From the NCBI GenBank assembly GCA_017520365.1, contig JAFXFQ010000206.1, positions 1-15,535 on the forward strand: a stretch of 15,535 nucleotides of DNA, in the 5' to 3' direction. The position numbers and the translations under genes were made by a program. The notes beneath the pieces are model-generated. The model saw nothing but the letters and a program-made list of their open reading frames with translations. It was not told where the DNA came from and ran no database searches. Positions 1 through 6,701 of this stretch are shown in pieces. Position 1 is the stretch's first letter. Each line of letters opens with the position of its first letter. This DNA is from Clostridia bacterium. Lineage in GTDB: Bacteria > Bacillota > Clostridia > Oscillospirales > CAG-272.

Positions 1-606
1 AAGAAGGAAGTGGACTATATGCTCAGCGTTGCTGAGGAAAACACACGTCTTTCCTTTGTTGCGATGGAGACAGGCTCCGTTGAGCACAGCGAAAAGATCG
101 CAAGCAACGAAAAAATAATCGACTTCACAAACAAGGCTCTCACACGGTTCCTTATTATGCTCTCCGCAGACGTAGAGGCAAGCGACGAGGCTGTCATCGG
201 TTCCTACTTCCACGTTCTCAACGACATTGAAAGAATCGGTGACCACGCAGAAAACTTCCACGAGATAGGCATTGAGATGAAGGACAAAAAGATCACCTTC
301 TCGGATGCAGGCAAGGCGGGTGTTTTAGAAATGAAGGAAAGAGTTATGAAAATGTTCGAGCTTTCCAAGGATGCCTTTGACCGTCTCAATAAGGAAGAGC
401 TTTCCGACCTTACAAGCCTTGAGGAGGGAGTTGACGGTATGAAGAAGTCCCTTATGTCAAAGCACTATGCAAGACTGGCCGACGGTGGATGCCGTCCGGA
501 CGTTGGCCCTTATTATGCCTCCGTTGTTGCAGGACTTGAGCGTGTTGCAGACCACCTTGTAAACGTAGGATACAGTATTGTAGATCCCACAGGCTCACAG
601 AAATGA
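1..606 (+). CDS. Na/Pi cotransporter family protein, C-terminal PhoU domain (5' truncated)
   Basis: The reading frame is open to the first base of the window, so the true start lies upstream; 201 codons are visible before TGA at 604-606. The visible part is all helical and has two PhoU-type metal-binding motifs, ERIGDHAENFHEI about one third of the way in and LERVADHLVNVGYSIV near the end, each with the ExxxD spacing of the family. The segment before the first motif (EKIIDFTNKALTRFLIMLS) resembles the junction helix in NptA/YjbB-like Na/phosphate symporters, whose C-terminal cytoplasmic domain is PhoU-like. A stand-alone PhoU (about 220 residues) is the main alternative, since the upstream membrane part cannot be seen. 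Expected role: phosphate uptake or its control at the inner face of the membrane. A hairpin follows the stop codon by a few bases, so this is the last gene of its transcript. Confidence 0.8.
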   Translation, partial: KKEVDYMLSVAEENTRLSFVAMETGSVEHSEKIASNEKIIDFTNKALTRFLIMLSADVEASDEAVIGSYFHVLNDIERIGDHAENFHEIGIEMKDKKITFSDAGKAGVLEMKERVMKMFELSKDAFDRLNKEELSDLTSLEEGVDGMKKSLMSKHYARLADGGCRPDVGPYYASVVAGLERVADHLVNVGYSIVDPTGSQK

Positions 607-612
607 TAATCA

Positions 613-637
613 AAAGCCTCCCTTCACGGGAGGCTTT
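613..637 (+). terminator. hairpin downstream of the PhoU-domain gene
   Basis: A perfect 10-bp stem (AAAGCCTCCC with GGGAGGCTTT) and a 5-nt loop begin 7 nt after the stop codon. Only the TTT of the right arm follows the GC-rich stem, so termination may be inefficient. The same AAAGCCTCCC sequence occurs in inverted orientation at 864-873. Confidence 0.5.
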
Positions 638-847
638 CAGACTGTCGAAAAAGGCGCAGAACAAAAGCCGCGACAAAAGATGGATCAAGAAAACAAATAA
701 TTAAAGATCAAAAAGTTAGAAATCCGCCGAAAACTCGGCGGATTTCACTATTAAATGCGACTTTTTAGTTGCGATTTGTGTCTCTGCCGTACCTTTGTAC
801 GCCGACGATACCCAAATCGCGCCTTCTGCATCCTTTACGACAAGCTG

Positions 848-873
848 AGCCGCCCCTTGAAAGGGGAGGCTTT
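848..873 (-). terminator. hairpin downstream of pgeF/yfiH
   Basis: The stem is GCCGCCCCTT against AAGGGGAGGC, with a 2-nt loop and a single G-A mismatch. It lies directly after the pgeF stop codon when read on the minus strand. It has no U-tract on that strand, so it may be an mRNA 3'-end stabiliser rather than a strong terminator. Confidence 0.4.
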
Positions 874-874
874 C

Positions 875-1666
875 TTATTCGGTTATTCCAATCACGGCAC
901 CCATAGTACCACGAACACCGCCGGTAGCGCGATGAGAATGATAAAGGGCCGGATTACACTGAGTGCACTCGGGTAGGATATCCACCTTTTCAACGCCGGC
1001 ACCGTAAAGGAGCTCTGCGTTGATTCCTACGATATCCGCGAAAAATTCGTCTCCCCGCTTTGTTATATGCCTCTCCGCCATCTCCCGTCCGAGCAGGGAG
1101 ATAAGCTCATCCCGCCTTTCGGGCCACACGTTGAAGCAGCACTCATGAATACAGGGACCAATGGCAGCCAAAACCCTCTCTGCCCCCATATCAAACAGCA
1201 TTTTTGCGCCCTTAGGAGCAATACCGAGGGCCGTGCCCTTCCAACCGGCGTGGACTGCACCCACCACGGGAGAGCCGTCTCCGCGTATTCCTAAAAGAAG
1301 GACCGGAGCGCAATCTGCCACACGAATAAGCAGAGTTACTCCTCTTTCCTCAGTAACAAATCCGTCACAGGGGTAAGGCACATCACGAAATATGCCCTCT
1401 CCGCCGTTTTCTCTGCCCACAACACGTATCTCTGCAGAATGTATCTGCGGTGTTCCCACAACATTTTCGGAGATATTGGCATAAGAGCACAAAAGGCGTA
1501 TATTTTCACGCACCGTATCGTCGCTGTCGCCTCTGTAAAAGCCCGTATTCATGGAGCTCGTATGAGCCTCGGTACTAACACCGCCTTCTCTCGTTGAAAA
1601 GCCGTGGCCTACGCCCGCAAGCTCCAGCACGTCACTTTGCCAAACGTGTCTGTTATATCTGAACAT
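875..1666 (-). CDS. pgeF: PgeF/YfiH-family purine nucleoside phosphorylase / peptidoglycan editing factor (DUF152)
   Basis: The 263-residue protein matches the usual length of the YfiH/YlmD (DUF152, LACC1-like) family. The metal and catalytic triad is visible: His76 in QIHSAEI, Cys119 in VADCAPVLL and His139 in VHAGWKG. A family-type C-terminal block, YHSHRATGG, is near residues 242-250. Known members are zinc enzymes acting on nucleosides (adenosine and inosine phosphorolysis or adenosine deamination). E. coli PgeF also prevents misincorporation at position 1 of the peptidoglycan stem peptide. The ATG is preceded on the minus strand by GAGAGG about 10 nt upstream, which supports the start. 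It lies 68 bp downstream of pduL with the pduL terminator between them and no obvious promoter of its own, so expression may depend on read-through. The family call is firm; the in vivo substrate is not known. Confidence 0.93.
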   Translation of the reverse strand: MFRYNRHVWQSDVLELAGVGHGFSTREGGVSTEAHTSSMNTGFYRGDSDDTVRENIRLLCSYANISENVVGTPQIHSAEIRVVGRENGGEGIFRDVPYPCDGFVTEERGVTLLIRVADCAPVLLLGIRGDGSPVVGAVHAGWKGTALGIAPKGAKMLFDMGAERVLAAIGPCIHECCFNVWPERRDELISLLGREMAERHITKRGDEFFADIVGINAELLYGAGVEKVDILPECTQCNPALYHSHRATGGVRGTMGAVIGITE

Positions 1667-1684
1667 AGCTTTCTACCTCTCAAT

Positions 1685-1720
1685 ACTAAAAACGACTGCC
1701 GTTCAGCAGCCGTTTTTAGT
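1685..1720 (-). terminator. intrinsic terminator after pduL
   Basis: Two 15-nt arms (ACTAAAAACGaCTGC and its near complement) pair around a 6-nt loop, with one mismatch. The AT-rich outer arm supplies a TTTTTAGT tract on the minus strand. It sits 14 nt past the pduL stop codon. The structure is nearly symmetric and could work in both directions. Confidence 0.8.
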
Positions 1721-1734
1721 ATATGCGTTTTAAA

Positions 1735-2310
1735 TTACTTAATGATCTCGCCGTAGCAGAGGCCGAATGCGCAGGCAGCGTTAGCCTCATCTGTATCGAT
1801 GTGCATAGCACCTGCGAAGTTGGGGTTAACACGAACTACAACGTCACCGAATACGGTGGTTCTGTCATTGGACTCGATCTTGACAGATACGATCTCCTTA
1901 TCGGCAACACCTGCCTCAGCAGCCTCTTCGGGTGTGAAATGGATGTGACGCTTAGCAACGATAACGCCCTCAGCGATCTCAACCTCACCGCAAGGTCCTA
2001 CGATTTTGCAGGGTGCGCTGCCCTTAACGTCGCCGCTCTCACGAACGGGAGCTGCAACACCGAGAGTTCTTGCATCTGTATAAGAAACCTCAACCTGTGT
2101 TGCGGGACGAGCAGGTCCGAGGATTATAACGTTTGCAATAGACTTCTTGGGGCCTACGAGAGTTACTCTCTCCTCGCAAGCAAACTGACCGGGCTGGCTA
2201 AGGTCCTTCTTATGTGTAAGCGTTGCGCCTGCACCAAAAAGTGTTTCGATATCTGCAGCGGAAAGATGCACGTGGCGTGCGCTGGTTTCTACAAGTACTT
2301 TGTTGTTCAT
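1735..2310 (-). CDS. pduL: PduL-type phosphate acyltransferase (phosphotransacylase)
   Basis: The 191-residue protein belongs to the PduL (PTAC) family, zinc enzymes that interconvert acyl-CoA and acyl phosphate. Signature residues are visible in two tandem half-domains: His13 and His15 in SARHVHLS, Arg90 in APVRESG, His122 and His124 in AKRHIHFTPEEA, and His170 in AMHIDTDEANAA. The protein begins directly at the catalytic domain and lacks the N-terminal encapsulation extension of microcompartment versions. No shell or diol/ethanolamine genes are nearby, so it is probably cytosolic and serves as the acetate (or propionate) phosphotransacylase, paired with an acetate kinase encoded elsewhere. 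The start is supported by AAAGGAAG about 10 nt upstream. It has its own promoter (2344-2372) and terminator, and lies 75 bp downstream of the AraC-family gene. Confidence 0.95.
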   Translation of the reverse strand: MNNKVLVETSARHVHLSAADIETLFGAGATLTHKKDLSQPGQFACEERVTLVGPKKSIANVIILGPARPATQVEVSYTDARTLGVAAPVRESGDVKGSAPCKIVGPCGEVEIAEGVIVAKRHIHFTPEEAAEAGVADKEIVSVKIESNDRTTVFGDVVVRVNPNFAGAMHIDTDEANAACAFGLCYGEIIK

Positions 2311-2343
2311 TGGTGAATACTTCCTTTCTTTGTTCTTTAGTCC

Positions 2344-2372
2344 ATTATATCACCGAAAAACTGTAAAATCAA
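2344..2372 (-). promoter_or_regulatory. sigma-A-type promoter of pduL
   Basis: On the minus strand TTGATT (plus 2367-2372) and TATAAT (plus 2344-2349) are separated by exactly 17 nt. The -35 box lies inside the loop and right arm of the araC terminator, so the two signals overlap. Confidence 0.7.
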
Positions 2373-2380
2373 CAGTTTTT
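2356..2380 (-). terminator. intrinsic terminator after the AraC-family gene
   Basis: A perfect 9-bp stem (AAAAACTGT with ACAGTTTTT) and a 7-nt loop lie just past the AraC stop codon. On the minus strand the T-run is part of the right arm. The stem is AT-rich, so efficiency is uncertain. Confidence 0.6.
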
Positions 2381-2385
2381 GCCTT

Positions 2386-3213
2386 TTATTTACTCTTCCG
2401 ACTCAGCTCGTTCTCACTGTCAGCCGCCTTTTTGGTCCTCTCTCTGTACGCAGTGGGAGAGCAGCCCTTGCGCTTGGAGAAAAATGCGGAAAAGGCAAGA
2501 ACGTCACTGTATCCGACGGATGCTGCGATCTGGGAGACATTCAGGTCTCCCGTGCGGAGGAGCTTTTTTGCCTGATCCATACAAAAGCTGTTCAGATATT
2601 CCTTTGGAGAAACTCCGTATTCCTCGGAAAATACACGGTAGAGATACGACTGGCTTATGTTAAGATGCTTTGCAAGCTCCGATATGGTGGGACGACGGTG
2701 GTAATTTGTCTCTATAAAATCTTTTGCGGATTTTGCATATACTGCTGCCTTACTGCTGACTGCTTTTGACGCCGAGTGGCGATTAAGTATATTGAGATAA
2801 ACAAGGAGACTCTCCACCGGATCAACGGAAAAGACACGGCTTCTGCAGATGTTTCTGTACTGCTCCTCAAGGACGTCTGTAAAATCATATGTGAAAATGC
2901 CCGTGCTTCGATCAAGCTCGTAATACTTCAAAAAGAATTCGGGATCGGGAGTATCTATGATAAACCACAGATATTTCCATGGATCACTTTGCGAGGGGTA
3001 ATAGTTCACCGTGGTGCCGGGAAGGAAGATAAAACCCTGTCCCGCGCTCACTTTGTTGCCGAGATAATATCCATGGCCGGAGATGCAATAGTGTATAACA
3101 AAAGCGTTTCTGAGTATCGGACCGCTCCTTGTGGATTCCGGCTCATAGGCACATCCCATTGATAAAACGCTTATCCCCGGCAATCTGTCTATAGAGTATA
3201 TTTCATACGTCAT
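2386..3213 (-). CDS. AraC-family transcriptional regulator (cupin sensor plus double HTH)
   Basis: The 275-residue protein has the standard AraC layout. An N-terminal cupin-like sensor (about residues 20-130) carries the typical stretch FVIHYCISGHGYYLGN and GQGFIFLPGTTVNYYPSQ. A C-terminal pair of helix-turn-helix motifs follows at about 165-262. The first HTH is ISELAKHLNISQSYLYRVFSE; the second is VSQIAASVGYSD followed by FSAFFSKRKGCSPTAYR, the most conserved family block. The ATG has a perfect AGGAGGTGAT ribosome site. It is divergent from the secreted dockerin/DUF4838 gene and shares a 173-bp intergenic region holding three phased direct repeats. By analogy with sugar-responsive AraC proteins it probably activates that gene in response to a released oligosaccharide; the ligand is unknown. 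The last 20 or so residues are polar and not conserved. Confidence 0.95.
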   Translation of the reverse strand: MTYEIYSIDRLPGISVLSMGCAYEPESTRSGPILRNAFVIHYCISGHGYYLGNKVSAGQGFIFLPGTTVNYYPSQSDPWKYLWFIIDTPDPEFFLKYYELDRSTGIFTYDFTDVLEEQYRNICRSRVFSVDPVESLLVYLNILNRHSASKAVSSKAAVYAKSAKDFIETNYHRRPTISELAKHLNISQSYLYRVFSEEYGVSPKEYLNSFCMDQAKKLLRTGDLNVSQIAASVGYSDVLAFSAFFSKRKGCSPTAYRERTKKAADSENELSRKSK

Positions 3214-3232
3214 AGTATCACCTCCTATTGTT

Positions 3233-3285
3233 ATGATTTTAACATATAAGTGAATGATTTTTCAATAGAAAACGGTATGATTTTA
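3233..3285. promoter_or_regulatory. putative AraC operator: three ATGATTTT direct repeats
   Basis: ATGATTTT occurs at 3233-3240, 3254-3261 and 3277-3284, all in the same orientation, with start-to-start spacings of 21 and 23 bp. That is about two helical turns each, so the sites face the same side of the DNA. Direct half-sites 21 bp apart are the classic arrangement for AraC-family dimers. The repeats overlap both divergent promoter candidates. In AT-rich DNA part of this could be chance. Confidence 0.5.
3236..3265 (-). promoter_or_regulatory. candidate promoter of the AraC-family gene
   Basis: On the minus strand TTGAAA (plus 3260-3265) and TAAAAT (plus 3236-3241) are spaced 18 nt apart, 22 bp before the ATG. 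It overlaps the ATGATTTT repeats, so autoregulation is plausible. Confidence 0.45.
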
Positions 3286-3289
3286 TGAT
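3261..3289 (+). promoter_or_regulatory. candidate promoter of the dockerin/DUF4838 gene
   Basis: A weak -35 (TTCAAT, 3261-3266) and a good -10 (TATGAT, 3284-3289) are spaced 17 nt apart. The third ATGATTTT repeat overlaps the spacer and -10. A poor -35 next to regulator sites fits an activator-dependent promoter. The untranslated leader would be about 90 nt. Confidence 0.45.
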
Positions 3290-3386
3290 AAAATTGTTAT
3301 AGTATCGGTAATTGTTTGTTTTTTTGAATAATTACAAAAATCCAAATTTCAGCACGACCCGATTTGGGCCAAGAAAGGAAAAAAAC

Positions 3387-5705
3387 ATGAAAAAGATCGT
3401 ATCACTCGTTCTGTGTGCAGTTATGCTGATCTCCACGCTGGCCACCACCGTCGGAGCTGCGCAGTATAACCCCGAGGAGCTTGATGAGGACAATCTCTCT
3501 CTCACTCAGACCATTATGAAGGACGAGACCTTCTCTCTCGGAGACGTCAACAGCGACGGGTCCTTCAACGCGGCTGACTCTCTTACACTAAAGCTCGACC
3601 TCTCCGGTGCGGCTGCGAACCAGGTCCTTTTCGAAGCGGCAGACTTTGATGCAGACGGCAAGCTTACTGCTATGGACTCATACTCTATGAAGACCTGCCT
3701 TGCCGGAAAGAAGTCTCTCGCAGATTTTGGCGGAGACAAGCAGCTTTACAATTTCACCATCGGCGGCGTATCCATCAGCGATTTCTCCATCGTTATCCCC
3801 GAGGACGCTTCCTATGATTCCAACCTCTATTTTGCCACCGAGCTTATTTACGAGTACGTTAAATATGCTACCGGCTACGCTCTTCCCATTGAAAGAGGCA
3901 CAGCCTCCGGTGCAAACGCTATTTATGTGAACAGCGTTGCAGACGAGTCTGAGCTCGGTCAGGAGCTTGGCCACGAGGGCTACAAGTACGAGGTCAAGGA
4001 CGGTTCTCTCTACATCTACGGCACTCACAGAGGCTGTATGTATGCTGCTTACGAGATCATTGAAGAGTATCTCGGCTTCAACTTCCTTATCGGAACACAC
4101 ACCTTCAGCTACAAGCAGAGAAGCGTTGATATCGAGGAGGGCACAGAAAAGACATTTGTTCCCCCCTTCCGCTTCAGACACACAAAGTCCACATTCCCCT
4201 CCGGCAACCGTGAGGCAGGCTACCTTGCCCGCAGACTCAACGGTACCCAGTCTTACGCTTATAAGAACGAAAAGAGAAGCGTTGAGTACTACGGTGACTT
4301 CGTTGGCCCCGTATTTAACAACATCCACTCCTATGCTTACTATTGGCAAATGGGTACAGGTATTATTGACGTATACGAGGATTCCACCGAGGATGAATAC
4401 TTCGCAAGACTCCAGACCGGTGAGGTCAAGAGCGAAACAGAGTGGGAGCCCTGCGCAACAAGCGAAAAGGATTACAATACCCTCTTCACCGGATTCCTCT
4501 ATACCATCAGAATGATAGAGGCAAGAGGCTACCCCATCAAGTATCAGGATAAGACAAACTGCTACTCCTTCTCTATTAACGACAATGCAAACTGGTGCAC
4601 CTGCAGAAAGTGTAACGCAGAGATCAAGAAAAAGACAGGCACAGGCCTCTATCTTGAGCTTGCAAACAAGGGTGCCCGCGATATTCAAGCATACTACCCC
4701 GGTCTTGACGTTCTCTCCTGGACATACACAAGAGAGATGCCCATTGACGTTCTTCCCGACGAGCACCTCGTTGTCGTTCTCGCAGGCTTCAACTGCGCTA
4801 ACCATTACCTCGGCAGCGATGAGTGCGAGAGAGGCACATTCTTCGGCTTCCCCAACTCCGATTTCGAGGAAAGAATCGATCAGTGGGATGATCTCTGCGA
4901 GCAGACCGGTGCTGAGATCTGGCTTTGGTACTATCCCGAATCTCACTACTTCTGGTTCGTTGATATTCCCAATTTCTACACCATCTTCTATGACATCAAG
5001 TGGTGCTTCGAGCACGGTGTTGACGGCTTCTTCTATGAGGGAAGCGGCGGTAAGGGCTATCTCTTCGAGAACGTAAAGGCATACCTTGCATCCAAGGTTA
5101 TGTTTGACCCCAGCATGACTCTTGAGGAGTATGAGGAGGCGCTCAAATCCTATCTCTACTCTTGCTACGGCCGCGGCTGGGAAAACATTTACCAGCTCAT
5201 CCAGATGTATGAGGAAGCAGGTAATGCAGTAGGCTTTGAGGGCGGAAATCAGAACTCCTCTTACTGCTACATCGGTAACTACGACCGTGCATACGACCTC
5301 GTTTCCGTTGTATATATGAACGAAAACTACGAGACAATGAGAAACCTCATTCTCGCAGCAATCGAGGAGCACGACGAGTCTCTCACAACAAACTCCGGAT
5401 ACACAACAACAAAGCTCAACAACCTCTTCTACGCATTCGAGATCCTCGGTCTCGGCGCAACATACCTTGACCACTACGTTAACGGTACAGAGGAGCAGAG
5501 AGCAGAATACAAGAAGCGTGCTGACAGCTTCCTTGAGTACTACCTCAACACAGGTATGACAGTAAGCTCCTATACAGAATATCATGCAAAAGTTCCCGAG
5601 GTGTTCGACCTTGACGCGGGCAACCCTGCATACTACTTCTTCCCCGGCGGCTCCAGAAGAAGCGTTGTTATCGAGCTTCTCGGTCCTGAGCCCGCTATGG
5701 AATGA
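3387..5705 (+). CDS. secreted dockerin-containing DUF4838 protein, probable glycan-active enzyme
   Basis: The 772-residue protein starts at the ATG with an AAAGGAA ribosome site; the frame is open 25 codons further upstream, but that extension would bury the signal peptide. Residues 1-24 are a Sec signal peptide (MKKIVSLVLCAVMLISTLAT, cleavage near VGA/AQ). Residues about 51-108 are a complete dockerin with two calcium-binding repeats, GDVNSDGSFNAADS and ADFDADGKLTAMDS, which attach enzymes to cohesins. Residues about 120-255 resemble the alpha/beta N-domain found in GH67/GH20-like proteins (CMYAAYEIIEEYLGFNFL). The rest is DUF4838, with its hallmark NDNANWCTCRKCN at 398-410 and candidate acid residues in GVDGFFYEG at 544-552. 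No activity is established for DUF4838; polysaccharide hydrolysis is inferred. The gene avoids TTA, CTA and TCA codons for some 636 codons, unlike comEC in this window, which suggests high expression. It is probably controlled by the divergent AraC regulator. Confidence 0.9.
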   Translation: MKKIVSLVLCAVMLISTLATTVGAAQYNPEELDEDNLSLTQTIMKDETFSLGDVNSDGSFNAADSLTLKLDLSGAAANQVLFEAADFDADGKLTAMDSYSMKTCLAGKKSLADFGGDKQLYNFTIGGVSISDFSIVIPEDASYDSNLYFATELIYEYVKYATGYALPIERGTASGANAIYVNSVADESELGQELGHEGYKYEVKDGSLYIYGTHRGCMYAAYEIIEEYLGFNFLIGTHTFSYKQRSVDIEEGTEKTFVPPFRFRHTKSTFPSGNREAGYLARRLNGTQSYAYKNEKRSVEYYGDFVGPVFNNIHSYAYYWQMGTGIIDVYEDSTEDEYFARLQTGEVKSETEWEPCATSEKDYNTLFTGFLYTIRMIEARGYPIKYQDKTNCYSFSINDNANWCTCRKCNAEIKKKTGTGLYLELANKGARDIQAYYPGLDVLSWTYTREMPIDVLPDEHLVVVLAGFNCANHYLGSDECERGTFFGFPNSDFEERIDQWDDLCEQTGAEIWLWYYPESHYFWFVDIPNFYTIFYDIKWCFEHGVDGFFYEGSGGKGYLFENVKAYLASKVMFDPSMTLEEYEEALKSYLYSCYGRGWENIYQLIQMYEEAGNAVGFEGGNQNSSYCYIGNYDRAYDLVSVVYMNENYETMRNLILAAIEEHDESLTTNSGYTTTKLNNLFYAFEILGLGATYLDHYVNGTEEQRAEYKKRADSFLEYYLNTGMTVSSYTEYHAKVPEVFDLDAGNPAYYFFPGGSRRSVVIELLGPEPAME

Positions 5706-5717
5706 TTAAAAATTCTG

Positions 5718-5757
5718 ACAAGAAAAGGCAGACACCTGAGGTGTCTGCCTTTCTTGT
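5718..5757. terminator. bidirectional intrinsic terminator between DUF4838 and spoIIQ-like genes
   Basis: A long stem (ACAAGAAAAGGCAGACACC with its complement, one bulged A) has a 3-nt loop. A-rich left and T-rich right flanks allow termination in both directions. It serves two convergent genes, and its right end overlaps the first base of the spoIIQ-like stop codon. Confidence 0.9.
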
Positions 5758-6554
5758 TACCCTTCGTATGTGGGAGAAGAGGAAAAATCAATATAATCGC
5801 AGGGATCTGCCTTTTCTCCGTTCACAGTAAGCTCAAAATGAATATGGCTCTCCTCAGCTATCTCTATAAGGGCGGTATCTCCGTTTGTGCCGATGACCTG
5901 ACCGCGCTCAATGGGGAGAGTGGGCACTATTCCCTCGGCAACAGTATCTGAAAGACCTTGATAAACGGATACGGCCCCACCTGAATGCTCAACGGAAACA
6001 CTCATGCCCATAAGGGGATCATCCCAGACCTCAAGAACGGTACCGTCGGCAACACAATACACGTTTTCTCCAACAGGGCAATACAGATCCACACCCGTAT
6101 GGGTACGGTAATCGTCCATTGTCTGAGAAAACACGGGAGTTTCAAGACTGCAGGGCTTTATGACCTCACCTGCCACGGGCGCAGAAAACTCCGGAAGAAG
6201 CGAGGGGGCCTCACCTGATGCACCTTCAGCATCTTCAGTATCGGGTTCGCCGGCAGAAGAGTCAGGGCTCTGCGTTTCTCTGTCTCCCTCCGTCTCGGGT
6301 GCATTGGTATCATTATCATCACGGAATACATCTTCCGTATCGTAAAGATCAAAATTCGCTTCCAGCTCAATTTCGGGAGATGATGTTTCCTTTCTGTTGG
6401 CCCGTGCACTTTCCAGCGTTTCTTCAATAATGCTTTTGCTTTTTGCAAGAGACACACCAATAGCAGCGATAATTGCCGCCATCATAAGTAGCACCACCAC
6501 AGTAACGTACAGACTTTGTCTGTCGATCTTTTTTCTTCTTGAATTATTACTCAT
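5757..6554 (-). CDS. spoIIQ: SpoIIQ-like M23 (LytM) peptidase, membrane-anchored
   Basis: The 265-residue protein has a short basic cytoplasmic tail, one membrane helix (about 14-37), an acidic Ser/Thr/Glu/Pro-rich stretch (about 50-120, including a single APETE) and a C-terminal LytM domain (about 125-258). Zinc-site residues are present: His152 and Asp156 in THTGVDL, and His237/His239 in SHIHFEL. B. subtilis SpoIIQ has lost part of this site, whereas many clostridial SpoIIQ proteins keep it, so this copy may be enzymatically active. SpoIIQ sits in the forespore membrane, binds SpoIIIAH across the intermembrane space and supports engulfment and the feeding channel. The block PVAGEVIKPCSLETPVFSQTMDDYRTH is typical of SpoIIQ. 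A sigma-F-like promoter 34 bp upstream supports the call. The start has AAAGGAAG about 10 nt upstream. A general M23 cell-wall peptidase is the alternative. Confidence 0.82.
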   Translation of the reverse strand: MSNNSRRKKIDRQSLYVTVVVLLMMAAIIAAIGVSLAKSKSIIEETLESARANRKETSSPEIELEANFDLYDTEDVFRDDNDTNAPETEGDRETQSPDSSAGEPDTEDAEGASGEAPSLLPEFSAPVAGEVIKPCSLETPVFSQTMDDYRTHTGVDLYCPVGENVYCVADGTVLEVWDDPLMGMSVSVEHSGGAVSVYQGLSDTVAEGIVPTLPIERGQVIGTNGDTALIEIAEESHIHFELTVNGEKADPCDYIDFSSSPTYEG

Positions 6555-6587
6555 TTGTACGCTTCCTTTCTTTTCTCGGGCTATTCG

Positions 6588-6617
6588 TATTTTTACCTTG
6601 CCACTCCTTTTTTATAC
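6588..6617 (-). promoter_or_regulatory. sigma-F-like forespore promoter of spoIIQ
   Basis: On the minus strand GTATA (plus 6613-6617) is followed after exactly 15 nt by GGTAAAAATA (plus 6588-6597). This fits the B. subtilis sigma-F consensus as I recall it (roughly GYATA, N15, GGNNANANTR) at every defined position. The -10 lies 33 bp from the ATG. B. subtilis spoIIQ is itself a sigma-F gene. Confidence 0.7.
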
Positions 6618-6666
6618 AGTTTTTCCTTTGCGAAAAAGGAAAAATAATAAGGGGATCAAAAAAACA

Positions 6667-6695
6667 TTGACAGAGGAAATAAAGAGAGGTATAAT
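6667..6695 (+). promoter_or_regulatory. perfect consensus sigma-A promoter upstream of aroA
   Basis: TTGACA (6667-6672), a 17-nt spacer and TATAAT (6690-6695) match the consensus at all twelve positions with ideal spacing. The predicted start is near 6702. It should be very strong unless repressed or attenuated, and an intrinsic terminator follows about 60 nt downstream. Confidence 0.85.
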
Positions 6696-6701
6696 TATTG
6701 T

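Larger units (their letters stand above)
607..874. other. hairpin-rich intergenic segment, no gene seen
   Basis: No open frame here has a ribosome binding site or recognisable protein. The segment holds several inverted repeats. The first is 613-637. The second is a perfect 12-bp stem with a 4-nt loop at 719-746 (GAAATCCGCCGA with TCGGCGGATTTC). The third is a nested structure at 771-820 with an 8-bp outer stem (GCGATTTG with CAAATCGC) around an inner 7-bp stem with one mismatch at 786-803. The fourth is an imperfect stem at 849-870. The outer ends form an inverted pair, AAAGCCTCCC at 613-622 and GGGAGGCTTT at 864-873. It may be the remnant of a small repetitive element, or clustered terminators between convergent genes. 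Confidence 0.5.

Noticed and set aside
1735..2310. Part of a bacterial microcompartment operon
   Set aside because: PduL is alone here, lacks an N-terminal encapsulation extension, and no shell-protein or signature-enzyme genes are nearby.
1723..2316. A 197-codon plus-strand frame opposite pduL
   Set aside because: The minus strand encodes a full PduL with all metal-binding histidines, a promoter, a ribosome site and a terminator. The plus frame has no recognisable domain and no ribosome site.
3678..5585. A 635-codon open frame on the minus strand opposite the DUF4838 gene
   Set aside because: It is exactly antisense in codon phase. Stops are missing because the sense gene avoids TTA, CTA and TCA codons. 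The predicted product is a featureless Val/Leu/Cys-rich sequence, while the sense protein has a signal peptide, dockerin and DUF4838 motif.
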